The position numbers and the translations under genes were made by a program. From Steroidobacter sp. (GTDB lineage Bacteria; Pseudomonadota; Gammaproteobacteria; Steroidobacterales; Steroidobacteraceae): a DNA stretch of 33,599 nt. Location of the stretch: positions 1 to 33,599 of the forward strand of contig NZ_JAEUPY010000426.1 in the NCBI RefSeq assembly GCF_016790065.1, read 5' to 3'. Position 1 is the stretch's first letter. Each line of letters opens with the position of its first letter. Below the pieces are notes generated by a model. The model was not told where the DNA came from, did not search any database, and worked only from the letters and a program-made list of their open reading frames with translations. Shown here piece by piece: positions 22,444-31,799 of the stretch.

Positions 22444-24474
22444 TCAACGCAGCGCCGTCTGACCCACCGTCAAACCCGTCACGCCGGCCGGCAAAGCGCC
22501 CAGATCCGTGGCGCGAGCGTTACTGAGATCGATCGAATACAACCGCGTCGTGGTGCCCACAGTGAGCGCTGCGAATCCCGACCCCGTCGCCGGTGCCGCT
22601 GAAGTCGTCACTCGCACCGTGGTCGGAATATCGAAGCCGCTGGCTTCGGTGAAATCCAACGTGCTGCCATTCAAAGTAATGGTCTGACCCGCGGTCAACG
22701 TGCCGTTGTTGGGCGGATTCTGAATGAACAGCATGTTGCTCACCGGATCGATCACGTATTGCGTGGTCACGCCGCCAGTGAGCGATTGGCCGAAGCTGTT
22801 GGTGTAAGCAGCGGCCGTCACACCGGTGGAGCCGGCCGGCTGGCCGTTGATGCCACCGTCCGGGTTGGTGCCGTTGGCCGCATTGGCGTCGTTGTCGACC
22901 GCCACGCCGGTGTTGGGATTGAGCCGGAAATTCAAGCCCGTGCCGGTCACCACCCGAATCCGATCCACCGTGGGATTGAAGTCGAAGCCATAGCCCGCCG
23001 CAGCCGGCGGCAGATCGACGACCACACCGGCCGTCGTCACGAACGACACGGCACCCGCCGTACCGACCACACTGGCCGCGCCGGATTGGGGATCGAGGAA
23101 ATACACCGTGCCGGTATCGGTCGTGGCATTCACCCCGAACGCGAACAGCTGACCGGTGGCCGGACGAAAGTCGATGCCGACCAATGTTTCTCCCGCCGTG
23201 ATGCCCGCGATGGTCAGCGTGGTGGGAGTCGCCAAGGCAGTGCTCAACAGACGGAACAGTTGTGTGCCATCGGCGGACAGAGCAAACAACGGCGTCGCCG
23301 CCGGCTGCTGAAGCGCCACACCGATGATGCCGGTCGTGCTGATCGGACCCGATGTCGTCACACCACCGGTCGCGAGATTGACGCTGACCAATTCATCTTG
23401 CGTCCGTCCCGAGGCGCGCACGACCGCTGTACCTGAACCTGTTGCTGCCGTGTTCGACGTCGCTACGGTGACCGAAGGCGGAATATCGAAGCCTTGCACC
23501 GTTTCCACCGGCACGGACAGCGGCATGCACAGCGTCTGCGTGCCAGTGTTCGGCGGATTCTGAATACACAGCGCATCGATGGTTTGATCGAGCGTGTACT
23601 GCGTGGTCGCGGCGGCTCCCGGCAGGCTATTGGTATAGGCCGTCTCCTGCACCGACACGGTGGGGCCGTTGATGCCGCCATCCATATTCACGCCCGGCGC
23701 CACCGTGTCGCCATCGACCAGCGCGCCGCTGTTCGGATTGATGCGGAAGTTCTGGCCAGCACTGTTCACCACGCGCACCCGATCGACGGTGGGATTGAAA
23801 TCGATACCGAACACAGTGGTCGCATCCAAGCCGATACGAACCGGCGTCGTGCCGTCAGCCGCCACGAAGCCGCCGACCACACCAATCGGCGTCGCCACCG
23901 CGGTTCGGGCAGAAACGTTGTAGAGCTGAACGGTGCCGGCGGTGGCGTTGTAGCCCAGTCCATACAGAGCGCCGTTCTGCGGCCGACGATCGATGCTGAC
24001 CAACACATCGCCTGCATTCACGCCAGTGATCGCCACCGGGGTTTCGAAGCCGAGCGGAAAAGTGGCAGGAAACGCCGTCAGCATGTTGTTGGATAACAGC
24101 GCATTGCTATCCACCGCTGGCGTAGTGACATCCTGCGAGTACGCACGGCTGTCGGTGCCGAAATTGTTGGTGGCAGTCACTGTGAATGAATAACTGCCCG
24201 CCATGGTCGGCGTACCTGCGTAGGCACCGCTAGTGCCGTTCAGCGTCAGGCCAGGCGGCAAACTGCCGGTACTCACACTCCACATCACCGTGCTGCCGGC
24301 AGAAACGAAGTTGGCTGTATAGGGAATGCCCAGAGAACCGGTGAGCAGCGGTGAATCCGGCGCCGTGATGCGCGGCCGTCGCGCTTCGTCGTTGCCGTTA
24401 TCGCTGCAAGCGGACAGCAGAATAAAAGATGCGCAGATCAGCACCGCGCTCGAGCCCAACTTCATCACTCTCAT
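22444..24474 (-). CDS. Surface lipoprotein with Ig-like domain and duplicated DUF4394
   Basis: A 676-residue lipoprotein with signal ILLSAC (lipidated Cys23) and an AAGGGA ribosome site before the ATG. After a short charged linker comes a putative Ig domain (about 35-115, SVSTGSLPPGLTLNGTSGAY and AGTPTMAGSYSFTVTATN). Two DUF4394 units follow, at about 125-345 and 370-676. Each carries the set FNPTVDRVRVV or FNPTVDRIRVV, then NFRINPNSG or NFRLNPNTG, DGGING, and IQNPPN. DUF4394 proteins are secreted beta-rich proteins of unknown function. It stands alone, divergent from the AcpH gene. Base composition matches its neighbours. Confidence 0.88.
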   Translation of the reverse strand: MRVMKLGSSAVLICASFILLSACSDNGNDEARRPRITAPDSPLLTGSLGIPYTANFVSAGSTVMWSVSTGSLPPGLTLNGTSGAYAGTPTMAGSYSFTVTATNNFGTDSRAYSQDVTTPAVDSNALLSNNMLTAFPATFPLGFETPVAITGVNAGDVLVSIDRRPQNGALYGLGYNATAGTVQLYNVSARTAVATPIGVVGGFVAADGTTPVRIGLDATTVFGIDFNPTVDRVRVVNSAGQNFRINPNSGALVDGDTVAPGVNMDGGINGPTVSVQETAYTNSLPGAAATTQYTLDQTIDALCIQNPPNTGTQTLCMPLSVPVETVQGFDIPPSVTVATSNTAATGSGTAVVRASGRTQDELVSVNLATGGVTTSGPISTTGIIGVALQQPAATPLFALSADGTQLFRLLSTALATPTTLTIAGITAGETLVGIDFRPATGQLFAFGVNATTDTGTVYFLDPQSGAASVVGTAGAVSFVTTAGVVVDLPPAAAGYGFDFNPTVDRIRVVTGTGLNFRLNPNTGVAVDNDANAANGTNPDGGINGQPAGSTGVTAAAYTNSFGQSLTGGVTTQYVIDPVSNMLFIQNPPNNGTLTAGQTITLNGSTLDFTEASGFDIPTTVRVTTSAAPATGSGFAALTVGTTTRLYSIDLSNARATDLGALPAGVTGLTVGQTALR

Positions 24475-24648
24475 GGGGAATCCCTTTCTAGCTGTTCAGC
24501 TCACACAAGGATGTGCAGCGTTATTCGGGATTCACTGCCACGCGGATGCAGAATGTCGCGGAATGCAGTGTCTGACGCCGGCGACAACTAACTCGACGCG
24601 CTGCTATCGCTAGGCTAAATTGCCGACCATTCACTGCAAGGAACTCTC

Positions 24649-25236
24649 TTGAATTGGCTGGCCCATGTGTTTCTGTCCGAGTCCGACGTCCACTATCGCC
24701 TCGGCAATCTGCTGGCCGACATCGTCCGAGGCGAAGAGCTGCGCGGCATGAGTGCCGGCTTTCAACGCGGCGTACAAAAGCATAAGCAGATCGACGCGTT
24801 CACCGATGCGCATCCGCTGGTGAAGCGCAGCCGTGCACGCGTGAGCAGCGAGTTCCGGCGTTTCAGCGGCGTGCTAGTGGATATTTTTTACGATCATTTG
24901 TTAGCGACTCATTGGGATCGCTACTCGCCCATCGTGCTCGACGCGTTCACCGCGAAGTTCTATGCAGACATCGAGGCCAGCAACATCGAGCTGCCGTCCT
25001 CGGCGCGTGTCACCGTCGATCGCATCATTCGTCACGACCTGCTCGGGGCTTATCGAGGCACCGAAGGCGTCGAGCGCTCGTTACGGCGACTGTCCGCCTA
25101 CTTGTCGTCGCGCTGGCGGCGAGAGTTCGCATTGGAAAAAGGCGTGGCCGACCTGGTGGCCGACCTGTCCGGCTTCGAAGCCGACTTCGTGGAATTTTTT
25201 CCGCAGCTGCAGGCGGCCGTCACCCAGCGGCGCTGA
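24649..25236 (+). CDS. acpH: Acyl carrier protein phosphodiesterase
   Basis: A 195-residue cytoplasmic hydrolase that removes the 4'-phosphopantetheine arm from holo-ACP. The N-terminus MNWLAHVFLSESDVHYRLGN and the following LLADIVRGEEL are the AcpH signature. HKQIDAFTDAHPLVKRSRAR, then VLVDIFYDHLLATHW, carry the conserved Asp/His metal-site residues. Length equals that of the E. coli enzyme. The start codon is TTG, supported by AAGGAA six bases upstream; there is no ATG nearby that keeps the conserved N-terminus. It is divergent from the DUF4394 gene. Confidence 0.94.
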   Translation: MNWLAHVFLSESDVHYRLGNLLADIVRGEELRGMSAGFQRGVQKHKQIDAFTDAHPLVKRSRARVSSEFRRFSGVLVDIFYDHLLATHWDRYSPIVLDAFTAKFYADIEASNIELPSSARVTVDRIIRHDLLGAYRGTEGVERSLRRLSAYLSSRWRREFALEKGVADLVADLSGFEADFVEFFPQLQAAVTQRR

Positions 25237-25433
25237 ATGAGTTGGTCGAAGGGGTACTTTCCCGACGTCGAGAACCCGCGCAGTTCCAGTGACCGTCGCG
25301 GAAGTTCCGTACATTAGGACTTCCGACCACTGACATCGTTAGGTGATTGGTTTAGCTTGGCCTGCAGAGCGAGCCGGGCTTGCGCTGTAATGCAGCACCG
25401 ACCCGCACCGCTCGCACCCTGGGGGATAAGCGC

Positions 25434-26789
25434 ATGGCCACCGATACTGCGCGAGTAAAACTCGAACTAGCGTCCGGGAAAAACGAAATCACTGCGCCGT
25501 TTTATGAAACCGCGCAGCGCAAGCGAAAATTACCAGCACCTCCAGACGCAGTAACCGTAGCAGCGCCGGCCGAACCGCCGGTTGCCAATGCCTATGTCGT
25601 CGATGTGCCGTTGGCCGAGACCGTCATGACGACGGCCACACCGGTCGCGCCACCCGAATTCGCCGCGGAGCGACCCGTAGTCGCGCGCCCACCCTGGATT
25701 GCCTTCGGCGTTGCTTTGATCGCCGTCGCTGTCGGTGTGTGGTGGGTGATGTCACAGCGCATCCCTGCCATCGATCCGGCCGTAGTGATAGCGCGCAACC
25801 TCGACGATGCGCAAACGGCCATGGCCGACGGTCGCTACACCGATCCGCCGGAACGCAGTGCCTTTCATTACTACAGCACCGTGCTGGCGCTCGACCCGAC
25901 CAATGCCGACGCCATGGCCGGCATCGACGCCATTGCCGATCGTCATCTCACCAACGCGCGAGTGCTATTGGCAGAGCAACGCATTGCCGAAGCAGGCGTG
26001 GCACTGGAGAAGGCACGACGCGTGCGGCCCGAACACAATGGTCTCGCTGTTCTCGATACTCAATGGCGCGCGGAGCTACGCAAGATTCTCGCAGCGGCCA
26101 CCGTGATTGCGACGCCTGCGGCGGTCGAACCAGCCACCAAGTCGACTGTTAGCAAGAAGCGCGAGTCGGTGCCTTCGGAATCTGCCTTGGCGGCGGCCGA
26201 ATCGGCCATTCAGAAAGTGGTTCGGGAAGCGGCCGGCGCGGGACCGAACACCAAGACTAAAGCGGGTGCGAGGCCGGTCGCGGCTGATCCTGCCGCGGTC
26301 GTTGCCGATGTCGCTGCTATTACTGCATCGCTGGCTGCGGCCCCAGCAGTAGCTCAGCCGGAAGCTGTCACGCCGACGGCGACTGAAGCATCAGCGTCGA
26401 CGATGGCAGTGCATGTGCCCGCCGCTACGGCCGAAGACAAAGCCGGCGCCGTCGTGGCTCCGGTCGAGGAAAAGGCTAGCGCCGCGCTGCCGCCCGATCC
26501 GGTCGTGGTCGCAGCGACGCGTCCGTTCGAGCCGAAGCTGGTAAAGATGGTTCAACCTGAGTATCCGCAGGAAGCCGTGATCCGCGGCATCGAAGGTTGG
26601 GTCGATGTGAGCTTGCAGATCTCACCCAACGGCGATGTGATCGATCCGCGCATCGAGGCCACCAGCCGCGGCCGGATGTTCAATCGATCTGCGCTAGCCG
26701 CCGTTGAACAATGGAAGTACGAGCCACGCGGCGCTGGAGCGAACAGCGAACGAGTGGTGGTTCGTGTGCAGTTCCGGCGGTCGAACTAG
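25434..26789 (+). CDS. TonB-like energy transducer with long linker
   Basis: A 451-residue protein anchored in the inner membrane by one helix (about 88-107, WIAFGVALIAVAVGVWWVM), with an unusually long cytoplasmic N-terminus. After the helix comes a helical TPR-like region (about 115-225) and a long Ala/Pro/Val-rich linker. The C-terminal TonB domain (about 365-451) reads KMVQPEYPQEAVIRGIEGWV, then QISPNGDVIDPRI and ALAAVEQWKYEPR. TonB proteins carry proton-motive energy to outer-membrane receptors. No ExbB/ExbD is nearby, so it may be an orphan or serve a structural role. ATG at 25434 has GGGGGAT upstream; the longer frame to 25380 is less likely. Its stop overlaps that of paaK in the palindrome CTAG. 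Confidence 0.85.
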   Translation: MATDTARVKLELASGKNEITAPFYETAQRKRKLPAPPDAVTVAAPAEPPVANAYVVDVPLAETVMTTATPVAPPEFAAERPVVARPPWIAFGVALIAVAVGVWWVMSQRIPAIDPAVVIARNLDDAQTAMADGRYTDPPERSAFHYYSTVLALDPTNADAMAGIDAIADRHLTNARVLLAEQRIAEAGVALEKARRVRPEHNGLAVLDTQWRAELRKILAAATVIATPAAVEPATKSTVSKKRESVPSESALAAAESAIQKVVREAAGAGPNTKTKAGARPVAADPAAVVADVAAITASLAAAPAVAQPEAVTPTATEASASTMAVHVPAATAEDKAGAVVAPVEEKASAALPPDPVVVAATRPFEPKLVKMVQPEYPQEAVIRGIEGWVDVSLQISPNGDVIDPRIEATSRGRMFNRSALAAVEQWKYEPRGAGANSERVVVRVQFRRSN

Positions 26790-28096
26790 CCCGAGCCCTT
26801 CTGCCGTCGGTCAGTGACGCGCTTGGCTTTTCCTGCCGAGCGCTCCAGCGAGTTCGCCGGATGCACCAGCACTGTGGTGGTCACTCCGATGTACGACTTG
26901 ATCAGCTGCACCAGCTCGATCGCCACATCATCACGCCGAGCACGATGATCCTCCACTCCGCTGAGCAGCTCGACATTCACCGTCAGTGAGTCGAGATGGC
27001 CCTCGCGAAATATCTCCAGGTGATAGTGAGGCGCCAGCGCGGTCTGCTTCAGGATCAGTTCTTCGATCTGGGTAGGAAACACGTTCACGCCGCGGATGAT
27101 CATCATGTCGTCGGTGCGGCCGGAGATGCGCTCGATGCGTCGCATGGAGCGAGCGGTGGGCGGCAACAATCGGGTTCGATCTCGCGTGCGATAACGAATC
27201 ACCGGCAGCGCTTCTTTGGTCAACGAGGTGAGCACCAGCTCGCCCTCCTCGCCATCGGGCAGCACGCGGCCCGTCTCGGGATCGATGATCTCGGGATAGA
27301 AATGATCTTCCCACAGCACCGGGCCATCTTTGCTCGACACGCACTCCATGGCGACCCCCGGGCCCATCACTTCCGACAAGCCATAAATGTCGACGGCATC
27401 GATGCCCATGCGCGCTTCGATTTCCTGGCGCATGGCATTGGTCCACGGCTCGGCCCCGAAGATGCCGGTACGCAGCGAGCATGAAGCCGGATCCAAGCCT
27501 TGCCGCGCGAACTCTTCAGCAATGGCCAGCATGTACGAAGGCGTGACCATGATGATGCGCGGCTCGAGATCGCGAATCAGTTGAACCTGCTTTTCCGTTT
27601 GGCCGCCCGACATGGGAATGACAGTGCAGCCCAACTTCTCGGCGCCGTAGTGAGCGCCCAGTCCGCCGGTGAACAAACCATAGCCGTAAGCGATATGGAC
27701 GATATCGCCCGCACGGCCGCCCGCGGCGAAGATGGAACGCGCAACCAAGCCAGCCCAAGTGTCGATGTCATTGCGCGTATAGGCGACGACGGTCGGCTTA
27801 CCGGTCGTGCCGCTGGACGCATGCAATCGAACAGCTTTCTCGCGCGGTACGGCGAGCAATCCAAACGGATATTGACTACGGAAGTCTTGCTTCACCAGAA
27901 ACGGAAAGCGACTCAGATCTTGCAGCGAGCGCACGTCATCGGGATGCGCGCCGGCCGCATCGAATGCCTGCTTGTAGTGAGGCACATTGTCGTACGCATG
28001 CCGCAACGACCATTGCAAACGCTGTAACTGCAGCGACCTCAGCTCGTCGATGCTGGCGCGTTCGATGGGCTCGAATGTTTCTTTATCCGACGACAT
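26786..28096 (-). CDS. paaK: Phenylacetate--CoA ligase
   Basis: A 436-residue adenylate-forming enzyme that activates phenylacetate to phenylacetyl-CoA, the first step of aerobic phenylacetate breakdown. Visible parts are LQLQRLQWSLRHAYDNVPHY, the ATP loop LHASSGTTGKPTVV, YGYGLFTGGLGAHYGAEKLG, VDIYGLSEVMGPG, RTDDMMIIRGVNVFPTQIE and the C-terminal GKAKRVTDRR lysine motif. The ATG at 28096 has GAGG upstream and gives the normal family length. The 20 extra residues of the longer frame are a shadow of paaI. It overlaps the end of paaI by 14 bases. The ring-oxidising paaABCDE genes are not in the window. Confidence 0.95.
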   Translation of the reverse strand: MSSDKETFEPIERASIDELRSLQLQRLQWSLRHAYDNVPHYKQAFDAAGAHPDDVRSLQDLSRFPFLVKQDFRSQYPFGLLAVPREKAVRLHASSGTTGKPTVVAYTRNDIDTWAGLVARSIFAAGGRAGDIVHIAYGYGLFTGGLGAHYGAEKLGCTVIPMSGGQTEKQVQLIRDLEPRIIMVTPSYMLAIAEEFARQGLDPASCSLRTGIFGAEPWTNAMRQEIEARMGIDAVDIYGLSEVMGPGVAMECVSSKDGPVLWEDHFYPEIIDPETGRVLPDGEEGELVLTSLTKEALPVIRYRTRDRTRLLPPTARSMRRIERISGRTDDMMIIRGVNVFPTQIEELILKQTALAPHYHLEIFREGHLDSLTVNVELLSGVEDHRARRDDVAIELVQLIKSYIGVTTTVLVHPANSLERSAGKAKRVTDRRQKGSG

Positions 28097-28496
28097 GCGA
28101 GCGCCCTCGGAACAATGCAATGGTGTCGCCATTCTGGTTGGCAACAGTGACTTCATATACTCCGTTGCGCTTCGAGCGCCAACGCTCGACGGCGACGGCG
28201 GTCAACTCGTCGCCGCCACGGGCCGGCGCCAGAAAGTCGATGGCTGCTGCAGCAGCGACCACGGTTCCGCCATGCGAGTTACAGGAAAACGCAAACGCAC
28301 TGTCCGCCAAGGAAAAAATCAGACCGCCATGGCAGGACGCGACCCCGTTGAGCATGTCCTCGCGCACGAGCATCGCCAGCTTGGCGTAGCCGGGACGAGT
28401 TTCGAGGATGCGCATGCCCAGGCTCTGGGAGGCGCGATCATTGGCGTACATCGCAGCGGCAGAGCGCTCTGCGAGGGCTTGGGCGGCGTCTGACAC
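28083..28496 (-). CDS. paaI: Hydroxyphenylacetyl-CoA thioesterase PaaI
   Basis: A 137-residue hot-dog-fold thioesterase that releases dead-end CoA esters of the phenylacetate pathway. The family core is plain: MLNGVASCHGGLIFSLADSA, with the catalytic Asp in SLADSAFAFSCNSHG, then AAIDFLAPARGGDELTA, and the end VANQNGDTIALFRGRSHVVG. The GTG at 28496 is preferred over the GTG at 28508 because GGAG lies six bases before it and the N-terminal length then matches E. coli PaaI. It is the first gene of a paaI-paaK pair and overlaps paaK by 14 bases. Confidence 0.94.
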   Translation of the reverse strand: MSDAAQALAERSAAAMYANDRASQSLGMRILETRPGYAKLAMLVREDMLNGVASCHGGLIFSLADSAFAFSCNSHGGTVVAAAAAIDFLAPARGGDELTAVAVERWRSKRNGVYEVTVANQNGDTIALFRGRSHVVG

Positions 28497-28564
28497 GCAA
28501 AGCTCCACGATAACGGGGTGTCCGAAGATGACACACCATTTCGCTCATCTCAACTTTTTCTGTG

Positions 28565-31500
28565 TCATGTCGTTCGCGGGCTGCCGGCCGGGTCGGTCGG
28601 CTGAGTCGAGGTCGAGCCGTCGTCTGCGACCGCTTCTTGAGGCTGGCCGCGGCGCCAACGGGCTTTGACGCGCTCGGTGAAGCCGTGAATGTAGGTGTAC
28701 AGCACCGGCACGATCAGCAGGGTCAACAACGTCGAGGTAATCACGCCACCGATGACGGCGCGTCCCATCGGCGCGAGCATCTCGCCGCCGGCGCCGACCC
28801 CGATGGCCATCGGCAACATGCCGAAGATCATGGCCAGCGTGGTCATCAAGATCGGCCGCAAACGCACTTGGCCGGCTTCGAAGATGGCTTCGCGCACACT
28901 GCGTCCGGAACGGATCGCCTGATTGGTGAAGTCCACCAACAAAATGGCGTTCTTGGTCACCAGGCCCATCAGCATGATGAAGCCGATGATGGAAAAGATG
29001 TTGAGCGTGGTGCCGGTGAGGGCCAACGCCAGCAGCACACCGATCAACGACAGCGGCAACGACACCATGATGGCCACCGGCTGCAAGAAGCTGCCGAACT
29101 GCGAGGCCAACACGAAGTAAATGAAGATCACCGCCAGACCCAGCGCTGCGCCGGCAGCGGCCGACGTCTCATTCATTTCCTGCTGAGCGCCGCTGATGTC
29201 GAAGCGATAGCCCGGCGGCAAGTGCATGGCCTTCACTACATTCTCAGCATCGGTGCCTACGTCACCCGACGGCCGACCTTGCGCGTTCGCATAGATGGTG
29301 ATGCGCCGTTGCAAGTTCAGACGCTTGATCTGTTGCGGGCTGGTGGTCTCGACAAAATCCGCGATCTGACGCAGCGGCACCAGCAACGGCGTGCCATTCG
29401 CATCGGTGCGCGTGCTGGTGACATACAAATCCCCCAGGTCAGCCGCGATCTCACGCCGCTGCTTGGGCAATTGCACGATCACGTCATAGTCCTGACCGTC
29501 CGGGCCGAGCCAGGTGCTGATTTGATCGCCCGCGATCAACGGCCGCAGCGCATTGCCGATGCTGGCCGTGGTCAGCCCTAAATCGCTGGCCACCTCATTC
29601 TTGATGCGCACGGCAATGGTCGGATTGGCACCGCGTTCGCTGCTTTCCAGATCGGCGATGCCGGGAATCTTGGCGAGCCGCGCCATCAGCTCCTGCGACA
29701 GCTCGGTCAACTTGACGTTCTCCGGCCCGAGGATGGAAATCACCACCGGCTGATTCTGGCCCTGCACCGTCAAGCTCAAACCGGCCATGGTCGACAGCCG
29801 GGTACGAATCTGTTCTTCGATCTTTTTCTGCGACGGCCGTTTGAACTGGGCTTTGTCCTTGAGCAGGATGCGCACGCGCGCGTAGTTGCGGCCTTCCTCG
29901 GTGCCGATGGTCGTCACCAGACTATCGACGCCTTCGATCTCACGAATGGCCACTTCGGCATCGGCAATCTTGGCATCGGTGTATTCGAGGCTCGAGCCGA
30001 TGGGCGTATTCATGCGCATGAACATGATGCCTTCGTCCTGCTCGGGCACGAACTCCGTACCCACCAGCGGCACGATCAGGAAGCTGCCGAAGAACGACAA
30101 CGCAGCCACGATCAGCAGCAAGGCGCGCGGACTGACGCTGGCACGACGAGTGACACCGTAACGACGATCGCTCAATGCCCAGCGCAGCAACTTGTCGTAA
30201 ACGCGATGCGCGTATTCGATGACGCTCTCGACCCGTTCCATCAACTTGCCGAGCCACGGCACGCGACGGAATCGACCTTCGCTCGGATCCGGCCACACCG
30301 ACGACAGCATCGGATCGAGCGTGAAGCTGACGAACAGCGACACCATTACCGCCACCGCCACCGTGATACCGAAAGGCAGGAAGAACTTGCCGATGACCCC
30401 GCTCATGAACGCGACCGGGATGAACACCGCCAGGATCGCGAACGTGGTCGCCATCACGGCCAGGCCGATTTCGCTGGTGCCTTCCAGCGCTGCGTCCCGA
30501 TGACTCTTGCCCATGTCGGCGTGACGCACGATGTTTTCGCGCACCACGATGGCGTCGTCGATCAACAGGCCGATACACAACGACAGCGCCATCAAGGTCA
30601 TGAAGTTGAGCGTGAAGCCGAACGCATGCAACGCGATGAAGGTAGCAATCACCGAGATCGGCAAGGTCAAGCCGGTGATGATGGTAGAACGCCACGAGTG
30701 CAGGAACAGGAACACGATCAGGATGGTCAGCGCCGCGCCTTCCAGAATGGTTTCCTTGACTCGATCCAGCGAGCCTTGGATGAACTTGGCATCCGACCAC
30801 AAGGTGCGGATCACGATGTCCGCAGGCAGGCGCGACGTGAGTTCGGCGACCGCTTCGTCGATGCCCTTACCCACTTCGACGATGTTGGCCTGCTGCACCT
30901 TGAACACGTCCAGCGACACCGAGCGCATGCCGTTGACGCGCGAGATGGATTGCTCTTCGGCCTCACCGTCGACGATGTCGGCAATCTGGCTCAGGTAAAC
31001 CGGCGCGCCGCCCTGATTCGCAACGATGATGCGTTCGAAAGCGCGCGGGTCCTTCATCTTGCCTTCGACGCGGACCAGCTGTTCCGTAGCACCGCGAGAA
31101 ATATTGCCGGCCGGCAGATCCTGGTTGGCCGCGCGCACCGCTTCGATCACTTGATCGACGCCGACCCGGAAGCTTTGGAGCTGTTCGGCGCGAAGGAAAA
31201 TCTGCACTTGCCGCTCGACGGCGCCGCCGACGGACACATTGCCCACGCCGTAAGAGTTCTGTAGACGTTTGACGATCTGCTGATCGGTGATGGTCGAAAC
31301 TTCGCGCAGGCTACGAGTGGTCGAGTAAACCACCAAGCTCACGACCGGCTCGCTGGAGCTGTCGTTGTTGGCGCGAGAAATCATTGGCTCGCGAACTTCG
31401 CGCGGCAACGAGGGGCGGATCTGCGCCACCTTATCGCGAACTTCCTGAGTCGCGGCGACCACGTCGACTTCCATCCGGAAATCGATCATCAGGAACGCAT

Positions 31501-31762
31501 TGCCCTCACGGGCCGTGGCATAGACGTTCTTGACGCCTTCGACGCCGTTGATGACGTTTTCCAGCGGCTTGATGACGTCGTTCTCGATGGCCTCGGGCGA
31601 GGCACCGGGATAAGTCACCGACACGAACGCTTGCGGGATGGCGATCTCGGGCATTTGTTCGACCGGCAACAGCCGATACGAATAAAAGCCGAGCACCACC
31701 AGGGCCAGCATGACCATGGTCGCGAAGACCGGCTGGTTGATGCTGGTGCGAGTAATCCACAT
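28565..31762 (-). CDS. RND efflux transporter, HAE1 family
   Basis: A 1065-residue inner-membrane proton-driven pump subunit of the AcrB/MdtB type. The N-terminus is MWITRTSINQPVFATMVMLA. Two large periplasmic loops and twelve expected membrane helices are present. The proton-relay residues are there: Asp402-Asp403 in CIGLLIDDAIVVRENIVRH and Lys937 in GLVTKNAILLVDFTNQA. The repeat-boundary motifs (RTLWSDAKFIQGSL, GTEFVPEQDEG) are typical of the family. The C-terminus has a short Gly/Ser/Thr tail. It follows the adaptor gene by 37 bases in the same operon. Drug or solvent export is likely; the substrate is unknown. No outer-membrane TolC-type gene is in the window. Confidence 0.96.
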   Translation of the reverse strand: MWITRTSINQPVFATMVMLALVVLGFYSYRLLPVEQMPEIAIPQAFVSVTYPGASPEAIENDVIKPLENVINGVEGVKNVYATAREGNAFLMIDFRMEVDVVAATQEVRDKVAQIRPSLPREVREPMISRANNDSSSEPVVSLVVYSTTRSLREVSTITDQQIVKRLQNSYGVGNVSVGGAVERQVQIFLRAEQLQSFRVGVDQVIEAVRAANQDLPAGNISRGATEQLVRVEGKMKDPRAFERIIVANQGGAPVYLSQIADIVDGEAEEQSISRVNGMRSVSLDVFKVQQANIVEVGKGIDEAVAELTSRLPADIVIRTLWSDAKFIQGSLDRVKETILEGAALTILIVFLFLHSWRSTIITGLTLPISVIATFIALHAFGFTLNFMTLMALSLCIGLLIDDAIVVRENIVRHADMGKSHRDAALEGTSEIGLAVMATTFAILAVFIPVAFMSGVIGKFFLPFGITVAVAVMVSLFVSFTLDPMLSSVWPDPSEGRFRRVPWLGKLMERVESVIEYAHRVYDKLLRWALSDRRYGVTRRASVSPRALLLIVAALSFFGSFLIVPLVGTEFVPEQDEGIMFMRMNTPIGSSLEYTDAKIADAEVAIREIEGVDSLVTTIGTEEGRNYARVRILLKDKAQFKRPSQKKIEEQIRTRLSTMAGLSLTVQGQNQPVVISILGPENVKLTELSQELMARLAKIPGIADLESSERGANPTIAVRIKNEVASDLGLTTASIGNALRPLIAGDQISTWLGPDGQDYDVIVQLPKQRREIAADLGDLYVTSTRTDANGTPLLVPLRQIADFVETTSPQQIKRLNLQRRITIYANAQGRPSGDVGTDAENVVKAMHLPPGYRFDISGAQQEMNETSAAAGAALGLAVIFIYFVLASQFGSFLQPVAIMVSLPLSLIGVLLALALTGTTLNIFSIIGFIMLMGLVTKNAILLVDFTNQAIRSGRSVREAIFEAGQVRLRPILMTTLAMIFGMLPMAIGVGAGGEMLAPMGRAVIGGVITSTLLTLLIVPVLYTYIHGFTERVKARWRRGQPQEAVADDGSTSTQPTDPAGSPRTT

Positions 31763-31799
31763 GTGAGCAATACCCGCGCGCGAATGCGCCGTGAGTTAA

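Noticed and set aside
30206-31264. A 352-codon open frame on the plus strand
   Set aside because: It lies opposite the RND pump gene, and its Asp/His/Arg-rich product is a codon-bias shadow.
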